Source of the DNA: Corallococcus llansteffanensis
Lineage (GTDB): Bacteria > Myxococcota > Myxococcia > Myxococcales > Myxococcaceae
DNA: 36,160 nucleotides
NCBI RefSeq assembly: GCF_003612055.1
Contig: NZ_RAWB01000026.1
Span: 1 to 36,160 of the forward strand
Reading direction: 5' to 3'
In this document: positions 16,509-23,899 of the stretch, in pieces
Layout of the letters: every line of letters starts with the position of its first letter
How positions within the stretch are numbered: the stretch's first letter is position 1
Notes under the pieces: generated by a model
The model's input: the letters and a program-made list of their open reading frames with translations, nothing else
What the model was told of the DNA's origin: nothing
Database searches by the model: none
Made by a program: the position numbers and the translations under genes

Positions 16509-17213
16509 GTGCGTTCCTTCCAACGTGGTGCGCTGGACCTGCGGCCCGTCACCCTCACGCCCAACGTCAACCGCTACGCGGAGGGCTCCGTGCAGGTGGA
16601 GTTCGGCCACACGAAGGTGCTCGTCACCTGCTCGGTGGAGGACCGCGTCCCGCCGCACCTGATGGGCAAGGGCTCCGGCTGGGTGACGGCCGAGTACGGC
16701 ATGCTCCCCCGCGCCACGCACACCCGCGGCGCGCGCGAGGCCGCCAAGGGCAAGCAGACCGGGCGCACCATGGAGATCCAGCGGCTCATCGGTCGTGCGC
16801 TCCGCGCCGCCGTGGACCTGCCGTCCCTGGGGGTCCGCACCTTCACCCTGGACTGCGACGTCATCCAGGCGGACGGCGGCACGCGCACCGCGTCCATCAC
16901 CGGCGCGTACGTGGCGCTGGTGCTGGCCATGCGCTCGCTCAACAAGCCGGGGATGCTCACGAAGCTCACCCCGCTGGCCGCCGTGTCGGTGGGCGTGGTG
17001 AACGGCGAGGTGCGGGTGGACCTGGACTACGACGAGGACTCCACCGCGGACGTGGACCTGAACCTCGTGGCCACGGCCGACGGCCGCATCGTGGAGGTGC
17101 AGGGCACCGCCGAGCACAAGCTCTTCGACCGCAAGGCGATGGACGCGATGCTGGACGGAGGACTCGCCGCCATCCAGCAGCTCGCGGCCGCGCAGGCGAA
17201 GGTGCTGGGATGA
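16509..17213 (+). CDS. rph: Ribonuclease PH
   Basis: A 234-residue phosphorolytic 3'-5' exoribonuclease that trims tRNA 3' ends, acting as a hexameric ring. Family segments are visible throughout: [49 protein letters not shown], the phosphate-site region [36 protein letters not shown] and [16 protein letters not shown]. It is complete and of normal length. The GTG at 16509, with AGGAG eight bases upstream, starts it; the longer frame upstream is antisense-like noise over the amidase gene. Its stop overlaps the ATG of rdgB (ATGA), the common rph-rdgB pairing. Confidence 0.97.
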   Translation: MRSFQRGALDLRPVTLTPNVNRYAEGSVQVEFGHTKVLVTCSVEDRVPPHLMGKGSGWVTAEYGMLPRATHTRGAREAAKGKQTGRTMEIQRLIGRALRAAVDLPSLGVRTFTLDCDVIQADGGTRTASITGAYVALVLAMRSLNKPGMLTKLTPLAAVSVGVVNGEVRVDLDYDEDSTADVDLNLVATADGRIVEVQGTAEHKLFDRKAMDAMLDGGLAAIQQLAAAQAKVLG

Positions 17214-17797
17214 AGCCCCGGCTGCTCTTCGCCACCGGCAACGCGGGCAAGCTGCGCGAGCTGCGCGTGCTCGTGGGCGACGCGGTGGAGGTCGTGTCCC
17301 TCAAGGACCTGCCCCCCGTGCCCGAGCCGGAGGAGGACGGCGACACCTTCGAGGCGAACGCGGTGAAGAAGGCCCGCGCCTACTCGGAGGCCACCGGCCT
17401 GCCCGCGCTCGCGGACGACTCCGGGCTGTGCGTGGACGCGCTCGACGGCCGGCCCGGCGTGCTCTCCGCGCGCTATGCGCCCGGGGATGACCGGGCCCGC
17501 TACGAGAAGCTGCTCGCGGAGCTGGCCGGCGTTCCGGACGCGAAGCGCGCGGCGTCCTTCCGCTGCGCCCTGGCGCTGGTGACGGGGAAGGGCGAGCCCC
17601 GGGTGGAGGTGGGCCGCTGCGAGGGCACCATCCTGCACGCCCCGAAGGGGACGAACGGCTTCGGCTACGACCCGGTGTTCCAGGTGGAGGGGGAGGGGGG
17701 CCGCTCCATGGCGGAGCTCGCGCCGGAGGAGAAGGCGCGGGTGTCGCATAGGGCCCGGGCCTTCCAGCTCATGCGGCGCCATCTGTTGGCGCTCTGA
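17210..17797 (+). CDS. rdgB: RdgB/HAM1 XTP/dITP pyrophosphatase
   Basis: A 195-residue house-cleaning enzyme that hydrolyses dITP, dXTP and ITP to monophosphates, keeping deaminated purines out of DNA. The N-terminal [15 protein letters not shown] (5-19) is the substrate-binding signature, followed by ETFEAN-type [12 protein letters not shown], the catalytic-metal segment [33 protein letters not shown] and the C-terminal SHRARAF. Length is typical. Translationally coupled to rph through a four-base overlap. Its stop lies about 70 bases before the tRNA array. Confidence 0.96.
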   Translation: MKPRLLFATGNAGKLRELRVLVGDAVEVVSLKDLPPVPEPEEDGDTFEANAVKKARAYSEATGLPALADDSGLCVDALDGRPGVLSARYAPGDDRARYEKLLAELAGVPDAKRAASFRCALALVTGKGEPRVEVGRCEGTILHAPKGTNGFGYDPVFQVEGEGGRSMAELAPEEKARVSHRARAFQLMRRHLLAL

Positions 17798-17828
17798 CCG
17801 GGCAGACGGGCGGTCAGGAACTGCGATC

Positions 17829-17858
17829 TTGCGCGTCTGTCCGCGTTGGGCGAAGAAT
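17829..17858 (+). promoter_or_regulatory. Candidate promoter of the tRNA array
   Basis: TTGCGC (17829-17834), an 18-base spacer and AAGAAT (17853-17858) would start transcription a few bases before tRNA-Pro. Each box is a partial match only, and readthrough from rdgB is possible. Confidence 0.35.
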
Positions 17859-17869
17859 GCAGCACTTCT

Positions 17870-17944
<75 letters not shown>

Positions 17945-17986
17945 TTGAAGTGCCGTCGTTGCAAGCAGCAAGGGTTTCCCCGGCAG

Positions 17987-18063
17987 GCTCCAGTAGCTCA
18001 GCTGGATAGAGCACCGACCTTCTAAGTCGGGGGTCGCAGGTTCGAGTCCTGCCTGGGGCGCCA
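17987..18063 (+). tRNA. tRNA-Arg(TCT)
   Basis: Acceptor GCTCCAG pairs with CTGGGGC (one G-U), anticodon stem CCGAC with GTCGG, loop CTTCTAA giving TCT (18021-18023), T arm GCAGG-TTCGAGT-CCTGC. The discriminator is G, and the CCA end is encoded (18061-18063), unlike the other five tRNA genes here. It reads AGA codons, rare in this GC-rich genome. Confidence 0.96.
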
Positions 18064-18156
18064 ACCTGCTTGGAGGGTTGTTGATTTGGGCCTTGAACGG
18101 CTCCGGTTTCCACGGTAGGGAAGCCGCCGCTTTCAAGCCGTGACGTGTGGAGTGAT

Positions 18157-18231
18157 GGCGGACATAGCTCAACTGGTTAGAGCGCCGGACTGTGACTCCG
18201 GAGGTTGCCGGTTCGATCCCGGTTGTCCGCC
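18157..18231 (+). tRNA. tRNA-His(GTG)
   Basis: The acceptor stem GCGGACA pairs with TGTCCGC, with an additional G(-1) at 18157 facing C73 at 18231, the identity element of bacterial tRNA-His. The anticodon stem is CCGGA/TCCGG with loop CTGTGAC, giving GTG (18192-18194). T arm GCCGG-TTCGATC-CCGGT. CCA is not encoded. Confidence 0.97.
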
Positions 18232-18251
18232 CTTCTTCTTCGCTTCCCGCC

Positions 18252-18325
18252 GCGCCTATAGCTCAACTGGATAGAGCATCGGCCTTCGAAGCCGAGGGTT
18301 GGGGGTTCAAGTCCCTCTGGGCGCA
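18252..18325 (+). tRNA. tRNA-Arg(TCG)
   Basis: Acceptor GCGCCTA pairs with TGGGCGC, anticodon stem TCGGC with GCCGA, loop CTTCGAA giving TCG (18286-18288), T arm GGGGG-TTCAAGT-CCCTC with one G-U pair. Discriminator A, no encoded CCA. It is the last gene of the Pro-Arg-His-Arg group before the bidirectional terminator. Confidence 0.95.
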
Positions 18326-18359
18326 CTCCCTTTCCCAGGCTCTCCAGGCTGAAAAGCGA

Positions 18360-18404
18360 AACGCCCGCGCCCCCCCACTTCCGGGACGCGGGCGTTCTTC
18401 ATTT
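18360..18404. terminator. Bidirectional terminator between the tRNA array and bet
   Basis: A perfect 10-bp stem (AACGCCCGCG at 18360-18369 with CGCGGGCGTT at 18387-18396) has a 17-base loop. On the plus strand it is followed by CTTCATTT, and on the minus strand the stem is followed by TCGCTTTTC, so it can end both the tRNA and bet transcripts. Confidence 0.75.
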
Positions 18405-18421
18405 CAGCGAACGACGGTGGC

Positions 18422-19528
18422 TCAGGCCTCCGGGGTCGTCCCGGCGCCGTCCTTGCTGGAGGGCACCCGGCAGCGCAGCTCTGTCTCCGCCTCCAGCGCG
18501 GTGAGGTTCTCGCGCATCGCCTTCGCCCAGCGGGCCCGGGGCTGCTCCATTAGCTTCTCGTGCGCCAGGTCGATGGTCTCGCTCAGCTCGTCGTCGGAGA
18601 GCTCGGAGGCCGTCTTCCCCTTGTGCGGGCCGAACGCCACCACCACCGCGCTCGCCTTGGGACGCTCGGGCTTCGTCGCGGCGGGAGCCGTGGCCGTCGC
18701 CGTGACGGCCGGGGCCAGGGGCACGTCGATGGCGAGCTGCTGCGCCAGCTCCTTCGCCTCCGCCGGACGGGCTTCCGCCGGAGCAGGGGCCGGGGCCAGG
18801 GTGGGGAAGGACGCCTTCATCGGCCCGGGCTTGGAGCCCAGCACCTCGTAGGCGCCCGTCGGCGGCACGGGCTCGTCGTGGACGGCGAGGCCGGTGCCGG
18901 CGCCGTGGGCGTCGTACTCCTCGGCCGGCATCTCCTCGCGCACGTACAGGCCGCCGAAGGCTTCCGGGTAGGCCTTGCGCAGCGCCGCCACCCGGGCGCA
19001 TTTCTCGATCATCGTCGTGGGAATCTTGGCCCAGAGGGGCGTCTGCTGGACGTAGCCGGCGAAGTCCAGCCACACGACGACGGGCAGCTTCCCCTCGCGC
19101 ACCACCCGCGACCAGGCGCCCACGAGCGCGCCCTTGCGCTTGGCCGGGTTGAAGCGGTGCACCACCTCGCCCTTGCCCTGGTCGACGACGATCTCGTCCT
19201 CGGCGAACACGGCGCTCGCCTGGATGCCCTTGAAGTCCGGGAAGCGCTCCGCCCGGGCGAGCATGCCGGCCTCCGAGGGCTGGAACTCGTACTTCGTCAC
19301 CCAGTTGGGCCGCTCGCGGTTGCCGATGTTCTGGCGGCGCGCGACGCAGAAGGCTTCCTTGAGGAGCGGGTCCAGCCCGCTGCGCTTGCACTGCTCGATG
19401 AAGAGGGCGAACTCGTCCTCGCTGATTCCCCGCGGACAGATGGTCCGCTTCACCAGGTCCACCCGCTCCCGGTTCCAGGCCGCACCCTGCTGGGACGTCG
19501 TTCCATCCGCCTTCATGTTGGCTTCCAT
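18422..19528 (-). CDS. bet: Phage-type Bet (Red-beta-like) single-strand annealing recombinase
   Basis: A 368-residue relative of phage lambda Bet/RecT-type annealing proteins, which coat single-stranded DNA and pair complementary strands. The core (about 20-200) shows FALFIEQCKRSGLDPLLKEAF, KYEFQPSEAGMLARAERF, a VVWLDFAGYVQQTPLW strand region and the family hallmark MIEKCARVAALRKAYPEAFGGLY (173-195). An Ala/Pro-rich linker (about 240-290) precedes a C-terminal module with FGPHKGKTASELSDDEL (299-315), resembling the small ExoX C-terminal-like domain. Bet proteins are usually 230-300 residues without it. No exonuclease, SSB or other phage gene is nearby; it lies between tRNA-Arg and tRNA-Lys, on the opposite strand to both. 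ATG at 19528 has GGGAG nine bases upstream. ATGs at 19537, 19546 (with a close GAGGAG) and 19516 are alternatives. Base composition is like its neighbours, suggesting long residence. Confidence 0.85.
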   Translation of the reverse strand: MEANMKADGTTSQQGAAWNRERVDLVKRTICPRGISEDEFALFIEQCKRSGLDPLLKEAFCVARRQNIGNRERPNWVTKYEFQPSEAGMLARAERFPDFKGIQASAVFAEDEIVVDQGKGEVVHRFNPAKRKGALVGAWSRVVREGKLPVVVWLDFAGYVQQTPLWAKIPTTMIEKCARVAALRKAYPEAFGGLYVREEMPAEEYDAHGAGTGLAVHDEPVPPTGAYEVLGSKPGPMKASFPTLAPAPAPAEARPAEAKELAQQLAIDVPLAPAVTATATAPAATKPERPKASAVVVAFGPHKGKTASELSDDELSETIDLAHEKLMEQPRARWAKAMRENLTALEAETELRCRVPSSKDGAGTTPEA

Positions 19529-19789
19529 CACTGTCATCTCCCGCATCCACTCCTCGAAAAGGACGGACGACCCTCGCCCGCCCACCTGGTTGCCCCGGGG
19601 ACGCTGCACCACCTGTGAAGGGAAGTGCTCCGGCAGGCCCTGCTACAGGCCTGCAGCGCGAACCGCGGCGTGGATCAACATGCAGGTCGGGTCTGACGTT
19701 CGCATCGTCGCGTTGGCTCTGGAGCGGCCGGCCGCATGCCCGGCATCCGATCTCAACGCGGGGAATGGAAGGGGAGGTGCAAAAACGTT
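19529..19789. other. Upstream region of bet without a recognisable gene
   Basis: The stretch between the bet start and the tRNA-Lys promoter holds no ORF with plausible coding character. I see a short inverted repeat at 19633-19654 and no convincing -35/-10 pair for bet on the minus strand. No copy of a tRNA 3' end (attachment-site remnant) is visible. Confidence 0.5.
19633..19654. repeat. Inverted repeat upstream of bet
   Basis: GCAGGCC (19633-19639) and GGCCTGC (19648-19654) form a perfect 7-bp inverted repeat around an eight-base spacer, about 105 bases upstream of the bet start. No T-run follows on either strand, so a protein-binding site is more likely than a terminator. The function is unknown. 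Confidence 0.45.
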
Positions 19790-19818
19790 TTGACAGCGCG
19801 GGCGGCGACCGGTATTCA
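19790..19818 (+). promoter_or_regulatory. Promoter of tRNA-Lys
   Basis: A perfect -35 hexamer TTGACA (19790-19795), exactly 17 bases, then TATTCA (19813-19818). Transcription would start near 19825, about 40 bases before tRNA-Lys. It is the best sigma70-type promoter in the window and shows that tRNA-Lys is expressed independently of the array upstream of bet. Confidence 0.75.
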
Positions 19819-19866
19819 CCGCCGCCACTCGACGTCGCGCAGCCAACGCGTCGAGGCCAAGCAGTC

Positions 19867-19939
19867 GGGAGCGTAGCTCAATTGGCAGAGCAATGGACTC
19901 TTAATCCATAGGTTGTGGGTTCGATTCCCTCCGCTCTCA
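19867..19939 (+). tRNA. tRNA-Lys(CTT)
   Basis: Acceptor GGGAGCG pairs with CGCTCTC (one G-U), anticodon stem ATGGA with TCCAT, loop CTCTTAA giving CTT (19900-19902). The T stem GTGGG/CCCTC has a U-U mismatch at its second pair (19916 with 19930). Discriminator A, no encoded CCA. It is followed by a very strong terminator. Confidence 0.93.
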
Positions 19940-19943
19940 CTCG

Positions 19944-19982
19944 CAGGGCCCCTTCAGAAGCTGAAGGGGCCCTGTTTCTTTT
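19944..19982 (+). terminator. Intrinsic terminator after tRNA-Lys
   Basis: A perfect 14-bp stem (19944-19957 with 19961-19974) with a three-base loop is followed by TTTCTTTT. It ends the monocistronic tRNA-Lys transcript before tRNA-Leu. Confidence 0.92.
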
Positions 19983-20085
19983 CCGGCATCCCTCCCTCCC
20001 AAAAGAGGGTCTTGGGGACGCCGGGAAGGCCCCTGTCCCGCCCGGAGGTTTCGCGGTAGGACGGTGGACGGTCGCGCGACGCGTC

Positions 20086-20167
20086 GGGCGGGTGGCGAAA
20101 CTGGTAGACGCGCCAGACTTAGGATCTGGTACCGCAAGGTGTGAGGGTTCGAGTCCCTCCTCGCCCA
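20086..20167 (+). tRNA. tRNA-Leu(TAG)
   Basis: An 82-base class II tRNA. Acceptor GGGCGGG pairs with CTCGCCC (one G-U), anticodon stem CCAGA with TCTGG, loop CTTAGGA giving TAG (20120-20122), a long variable arm, T arm GAGGG-TTCGAGT-CCCTC. Discriminator A, no encoded CCA. No clear promoter is seen between the preceding terminator and this gene. Confidence 0.95.
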
Positions 20168-20174
20168 TTTCGCG

Positions 20175-20203
20175 TTGACCCGTTCGTGCCTATCCCCTAA
20201 AGC
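20175..20203 (+). promoter_or_regulatory. Candidate promoter of tig
   Basis: TTGACC (20175-20180), a 17-base spacer and TAAAGC (20198-20203) lie just after tRNA-Leu. Transcription from about 20210 would give a leader of about 65 bases before tig. The -35 is good and the -10 poor. Confidence 0.4.
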
Positions 20204-20273
20204 CGCACGTCCCACTTTCCGGTTGCCGCCCCGGGACGCGAAGGCGCCCGTGGAGGCGGCGAGCGAGGCCCGC

Positions 20274-21551
20274 ATGAAGGTCCAGGTCGAGGAGCTCTCT
20301 CCCATCGAGAAGAAGCTCTCCATCGAGGTCGACACCGCCCGCGTGGCGGAGGAGCTCAACCGCGCGTACGCCGCGCTCAGCGGTCAGGTGAAGCTGCCTG
20401 GTTTCCGCCAGGGCAAGGTTCCCCGCCGCATCCTGGAGCAGCGCTTCCGCGAGCAGGTGGAGGACGACGTCATCCAGCGCGTGGTGCAGAAGGCCTACCT
20501 GGACGCCGTGCGCGAGCACAAGGTGGAGGCCGTCGCCTCGCCCCAGGTGACCAACTCCGGCCTCAAGCCCAACGCCCCCTTCAACTTCGAGGCCCGCGTG
20601 GAGGTGAAGCCGCGCGTGGAGGCGAAGGACTACGAGGGCGTGACGCTCACGAAGATCGACACCAGCGTCACCGACGACGCGGTGAACGAGCAGATCGAGC
20701 GCATGCGCCAGTCGCAGGGTCGCATCGAGCCCGTCACCGACCGCGACACCGCGGCCTCCGGCGACCAGGTCACCATCGACTTCGAGGCGAAGGTGGAGGG
20801 CAACCCCTTCCCCGGCAGCAAGGCGGACGGCATCGGCGTGCGCGTGCAGGCGGGCGAGCTCATCGAGGGCAACATCGCCGCGCTGGAGGGCGTGAAGGTC
20901 GGTGAGTCCAAGGACATCGACTACGTCTTCCCGCAGGACTACCAGGCGGAGGAGGTGCGCGGAAAGACGGCCACCTTCCACATCACCGTCAAGGAGCTGA
21001 AGAAGGCGGTGGTGCCGGAGCTCAACGACGACTTCGCCAAGCAGACCGGCGTGGCGCAGTCCGTGGACGAGCTGCGCCAGAAGCTGCGCTCGGACCTGGA
21101 GAAGGCCAAGAAGAACCAGTCCCAGGTGGACGAGCGCGACGCGCTCATCAAGGCCCTGCTGGAGAAGAACGCGTTCGACGTGCCCCGCGCCATGGTGGAG
21201 CGCGCCATCGACTCCATGATGGAAGGCGCCTTCCGCCAGATGCAGCGCCAGGGCATCGACCCGCGCCAGCTCAACCTGGACTTCAACCGGCTGCGCGAGG
21301 AGATGCGCGAGAAGGCCGTCCTGGAGGTGAAGGGCACGCTCCTCTTCGAGGCCATTGCCCAGCAGCAGAACATCCAGGCGTCCGAAGAGGACGTGGACAA
21401 GCGCATCGAGGACCTCGCCATCGAGGCCAACCAGCCCGTCGCCCAGGTGAAGAAGTACTTCAAGGGCCCGGACGAGCGCCTGGGGTTGTCTCTGCGACTC
21501 CGCGAGGAAAAGACGATTGAATTCCTCAAGGGTCGGGCGAAGTATTCTTGA
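20274..21551 (+). CDS. tig: Trigger factor
   Basis: A 425-residue ribosome-associated chaperone and peptidyl-prolyl isomerase that receives nascent chains at the exit tunnel. The N-terminal ribosome-binding loop is visible as [16 protein letters not shown] (about 42-57, the GFRxGKxP signature). A central FKBP-like domain (about 150-240) contains [22 protein letters not shown] and [15 protein letters not shown]. The C-terminal chaperone arms follow, with [18 protein letters not shown]. Length is normal. An open frame extends 33 codons upstream through the leader, but similarity starts at the ATG at 20274. It heads tig-clpP-clpX, with lon after one insertion, a widely conserved order; clpP follows after 47 bases and is probably cotranscribed. 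Confidence 0.96.
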   Translation: MKVQVEELSPIEKKLSIEVDTARVAEELNRAYAALSGQVKLPGFRQGKVPRRILEQRFREQVEDDVIQRVVQKAYLDAVREHKVEAVASPQVTNSGLKPNAPFNFEARVEVKPRVEAKDYEGVTLTKIDTSVTDDAVNEQIERMRQSQGRIEPVTDRDTAASGDQVTIDFEAKVEGNPFPGSKADGIGVRVQAGELIEGNIAALEGVKVGESKDIDYVFPQDYQAEEVRGKTATFHITVKELKKAVVPELNDDFAKQTGVAQSVDELRQKLRSDLEKAKKNQSQVDERDALIKALLEKNAFDVPRAMVERAIDSMMEGAFRQMQRQGIDPRQLNLDFNRLREEMREKAVLEVKGTLLFEAIAQQQNIQASEEDVDKRIEDLAIEANQPVAQVKKYFKGPDERLGLSLRLREEKTIEFLKGRAKYS

Positions 21552-21598
21552 GGCTTTTTCCTTAGGTCTCCGGCGTTTTTCCTAGAGGTCCATCCGAC

Positions 21599-22219
21599 AT
21601 GCCCTTCATGCCCGTCCCCTACGTCATCGAGCAGACCCACCGGGGTGAGCGCTCGTACGACATCTACAGCCGGCTCCTGAAGGACCGCATCGTCATGCTG
21701 GGAACGGAGATCGACGACGACGTGGCCAACGCCATCGTCGCCCAGCTCCTGTTCCTGGAGTCGGAAGACCCGGACAAGGACATCAACCTCTACATCAACT
21801 CGCCGGGCGGCTCCGTCACGGCGGGCCTCGCCATCTACGACACGATGCAGTACGTCAAGGCGCCCGTCTCCACCATCTGCGTGGGACAGGCGGCCTCCAT
21901 GGGCGCGGTGCTGCTCTTGGCCGGGGCGAAGGGCAAGCGCTACTCGCTGCCGTCCAGCCGCATCATGATCCACCAGCCCCTGGGCGGGGCGCGCGGGCAG
22001 GCGACGGACATCGAAATCCAGGCCCGTGAAATCCTCCGGATGAAGGCCAAGCTCAACGAGCTCATCGTCAAGCACACCGGCCAGACCATCGAGCGGGTGG
22101 AGAAGGACACGGACCGCGACTACTTCATGAGCGCCAACGAGGCGAAGGCCTACGGCATCCTCGACGCCATCCAGGACCCCCGGAAGACGGTGGGCGTGAA
22201 GGCGGAAGAGAAGAAGTAG
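21599..22219 (+). CDS. clpP: ATP-dependent Clp protease proteolytic subunit
   Basis: A 206-residue serine protease subunit forming the tetradecameric chamber served by ClpX or ClpA. The catalytic triad is recognisable: Ser100 in GQAASMGA, His125 in MIHQPLGG and Asp174 in DRDYFMSA. The N-terminus [26 protein letters not shown] matches the mature family start, so the preceding few residues are a very short propeptide or none. ATG at 21599 and the in-frame ATG at 21608 are both possible. AGAGG lies about 10 bases upstream of the first. It is separated from clpX by 220 bases carrying a possible clpX promoter. Confidence 0.97.
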   Translation: MPFMPVPYVIEQTHRGERSYDIYSRLLKDRIVMLGTEIDDDVANAIVAQLLFLESEDPDKDINLYINSPGGSVTAGLAIYDTMQYVKAPVSTICVGQAASMGAVLLLAGAKGKRYSLPSSRIMIHQPLGGARGQATDIEIQAREILRMKAKLNELIVKHTGQTIERVEKDTDRDYFMSANEAKAYGILDAIQDPRKTVGVKAEEKK

Positions 22220-22347
22220 ACACTGGGGCCGGGGTGGCAGGGACTCGGTCGGCGGCCGGGGGTGCTGGGAATTCCTTCCCGCGCCTCCGGCCTTCTGCTT
22301 TCCCCCGTCACGCTCATTTTCTCCTTGTTAAGTACCCTGAAGGTGCG

Positions 22348-22377
22348 TGGACGCCCCGTGTGGGGGCTGACTAGATT
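22348..22377 (+). promoter_or_regulatory. Weak candidate promoter of clpX
   Basis: TGGACG (22348-22353), 18 bases and TAGATT (22372-22377) lie in the 220-base clpP-clpX gap. A small GCCCC/GGGGC hairpin sits in the spacer. The unusual length of this gap favours a separate clpX promoter, but the boxes are only moderate matches. Confidence 0.3.
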
Positions 22378-22439
22378 GGGCAGGGGCAGGGACTGGATGC
22401 GAAGCGGGTTGGGGCCTTTCAGGCGCAGCGAGGGATTTC

Positions 22440-23723
22440 ATGGCGGGTAAGAACGTGGAGAAGCGAGACAACCAGACCCTCTGCTGCTCCTTCTGCGGCA
22501 AGTCGCAGAAGGAGGTGAAGAAGCTCATCGCGGGCCCGACGGTCTACATCTGCGACGAGTGCATCGGGCTGTGCAACGACATCATCGCGGAGGAGATCGA
22601 CCGCGAGGAGACGAAGGACACCAAGCTGCGCATCCCCCGGCCCTCGGAGATCAAGGCCGTGCTGGACGAGTACGTCATCGGCCAGGAGCGCGCGAAGAAG
22701 ACGCTGTCGGTGGCCGTGCACAACCACTACAAGCGCATCGAGTCCAAGGTCGCGATGGACGACGTGGAACTGCAGAAGAGCAACATCCTGCTGCTCGGCC
22801 CCACCGGCTCCGGCAAGACGCTGCTCGCGCAGACGCTCGCGCGCATCCTCAACGTCCCCTTCACCATCGCGGACGCCACGTGCCTCACGGAAGCCGGCTA
22901 CGTGGGCGAGGACGTGGAGAACATCATCGTCAACCTGCTCCAGGCGGCCGACCACGACATCGAGCGCGCGCAGCGGGGCATCGTCTACATCGACGAGATC
23001 GACAAGATCGCCCGCAAGTCGGAGAACCCCTCCATCACCCGCGACGTGAGCGGCGAGGGCGTGCAGCAGGCGCTCCTGAAGATCATCGAAGGCACGGTGG
23101 CCAACGTCCCCCCCAAGGGCGGACGCAAGCACCCCCAGCAGGAGTTCCTGCAGGTGGACACCACCAACATCCTCTTCATCTGCGGCGGCGCCTTTGGCGG
23201 CCTGGAGCAGGTGATTGAGCGGCGCCTGGGCGGCCGCAGCCTGGGCTTCGGCGCGGAGATCCAGTCGCGCAAGCAGCGCAACCTGAGCGAGCTGCTGCGC
23301 CAGGTGGAGCCGGAGGACCTGCTCAAGTTCGGCATGATTCCGGAGTTCATCGGCCGTCTGCCCATCATCACCGCGCTGGAGGAGCTGGACGAGGTCGCGC
23401 TGGTGAACATCCTGGGCGAGCCCAAGAACGCGCTCACCAAGCAGTACCGCAAGCTCTTCGAGCTGGACGGCGTGTCGCTGAAGTTCACCGACGGGGCCCT
23501 GAAGGCCATCGCGTCGGAGGCCATCCGCCGCAAGGCCGGCGCGCGCGGCCTGCGCTCCATCCTGGAGACGGCCATGCTGGACGTGATGTACGAGATCCCG
23601 TCCCGCAAGACGGCCCGCGAGGTGCTCATCTCCGAGGAGGTCATCCTCAAGAAGAGCGAGCCCGTGGTGCTCCACTCCCAGGACAACAAGGAGACCCCGG
23701 AGCCGAAGAAGGAATCGGCCTGA
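22440..23723 (+). CDS. clpX: ATP-dependent Clp protease ATPase subunit ClpX
   Basis: A 427-residue AAA+ unfoldase that feeds substrates to ClpP. The N-terminal zinc-binding domain has C16-x2-C19 and C38-x2-C41. Walker A GPTGSGKT is at 120-127, Walker B VYIDEID at about 183-189, and the substrate-gripping pore loop GYVG at 154-157. The region after ERRLGG contains LGFGAE where E. coli has the ClpP-docking IGF loop; the Ile-to-Leu change is conservative. Sensor 2 and the small domain (ARGLRSILE) are complete. GAGGG lies six bases before the ATG. The C-terminal EPKKESA is a charged tail of no known role. ClpP is encoded directly upstream. Confidence 0.97.
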   Translation: MAGKNVEKRDNQTLCCSFCGKSQKEVKKLIAGPTVYICDECIGLCNDIIAEEIDREETKDTKLRIPRPSEIKAVLDEYVIGQERAKKTLSVAVHNHYKRIESKVAMDDVELQKSNILLLGPTGSGKTLLAQTLARILNVPFTIADATCLTEAGYVGEDVENIIVNLLQAADHDIERAQRGIVYIDEIDKIARKSENPSITRDVSGEGVQQALLKIIEGTVANVPPKGGRKHPQQEFLQVDTTNILFICGGAFGGLEQVIERRLGGRSLGFGAEIQSRKQRNLSELLRQVEPEDLLKFGMIPEFIGRLPIITALEELDEVALVNILGEPKNALTKQYRKLFELDGVSLKFTDGALKAIASEAIRRKAGARGLRSILETAMLDVMYEIPSRKTAREVLISEEVILKKSEPVVLHSQDNKETPEPKKESA

Positions 23724-23800
23724 GGTCGCGCGGCCCGGAAGGGCTGCCGCAGGGACATGACGGGGCGCGTCACGGTGGGCCGCGAAGGAGCGCGCGCACC

Positions 23801-23822
23801 GGGACGGGCCCCGTGTCCTTTT
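23801..23822 (+). terminator. Possible intrinsic terminator after clpX
   Basis: An imperfect stem (GGGACGG at 23801-23807 with CCGTGTCC at 23811-23818, one bulged base) is followed by TTTT. It is the best candidate for ending the tig-clpP-clpX message before the peptidase gene. Confidence 0.4.
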
Positions 23823-23899
23823 GCGCGGGGCCAGGCGGGAGGCCGAGCCCGCACTTTTTCCGGGCCGGGGGCGGGGCCTTCTTGTATCTGCTGTGCCCC

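Noticed and set aside
14261-16570. A 769-codon minus-strand open frame opposite selD and the amidase gene
   Set aside because: Low-complexity Arg/Gly/Leu composition, no plausible domain, and the plus strand encodes two confident proteins.
19529-19866. Phage attachment-site duplication next to bet
   Set aside because: I looked for a second copy of the tRNA-Arg(TCG) or tRNA-Lys 3' ends and saw none.
20071-20080. Palindrome GTCGCGCGAC before tRNA-Leu
   Set aside because: A ten-base GC palindrome is frequent by chance at this base composition, and nothing else around it suggests a site.
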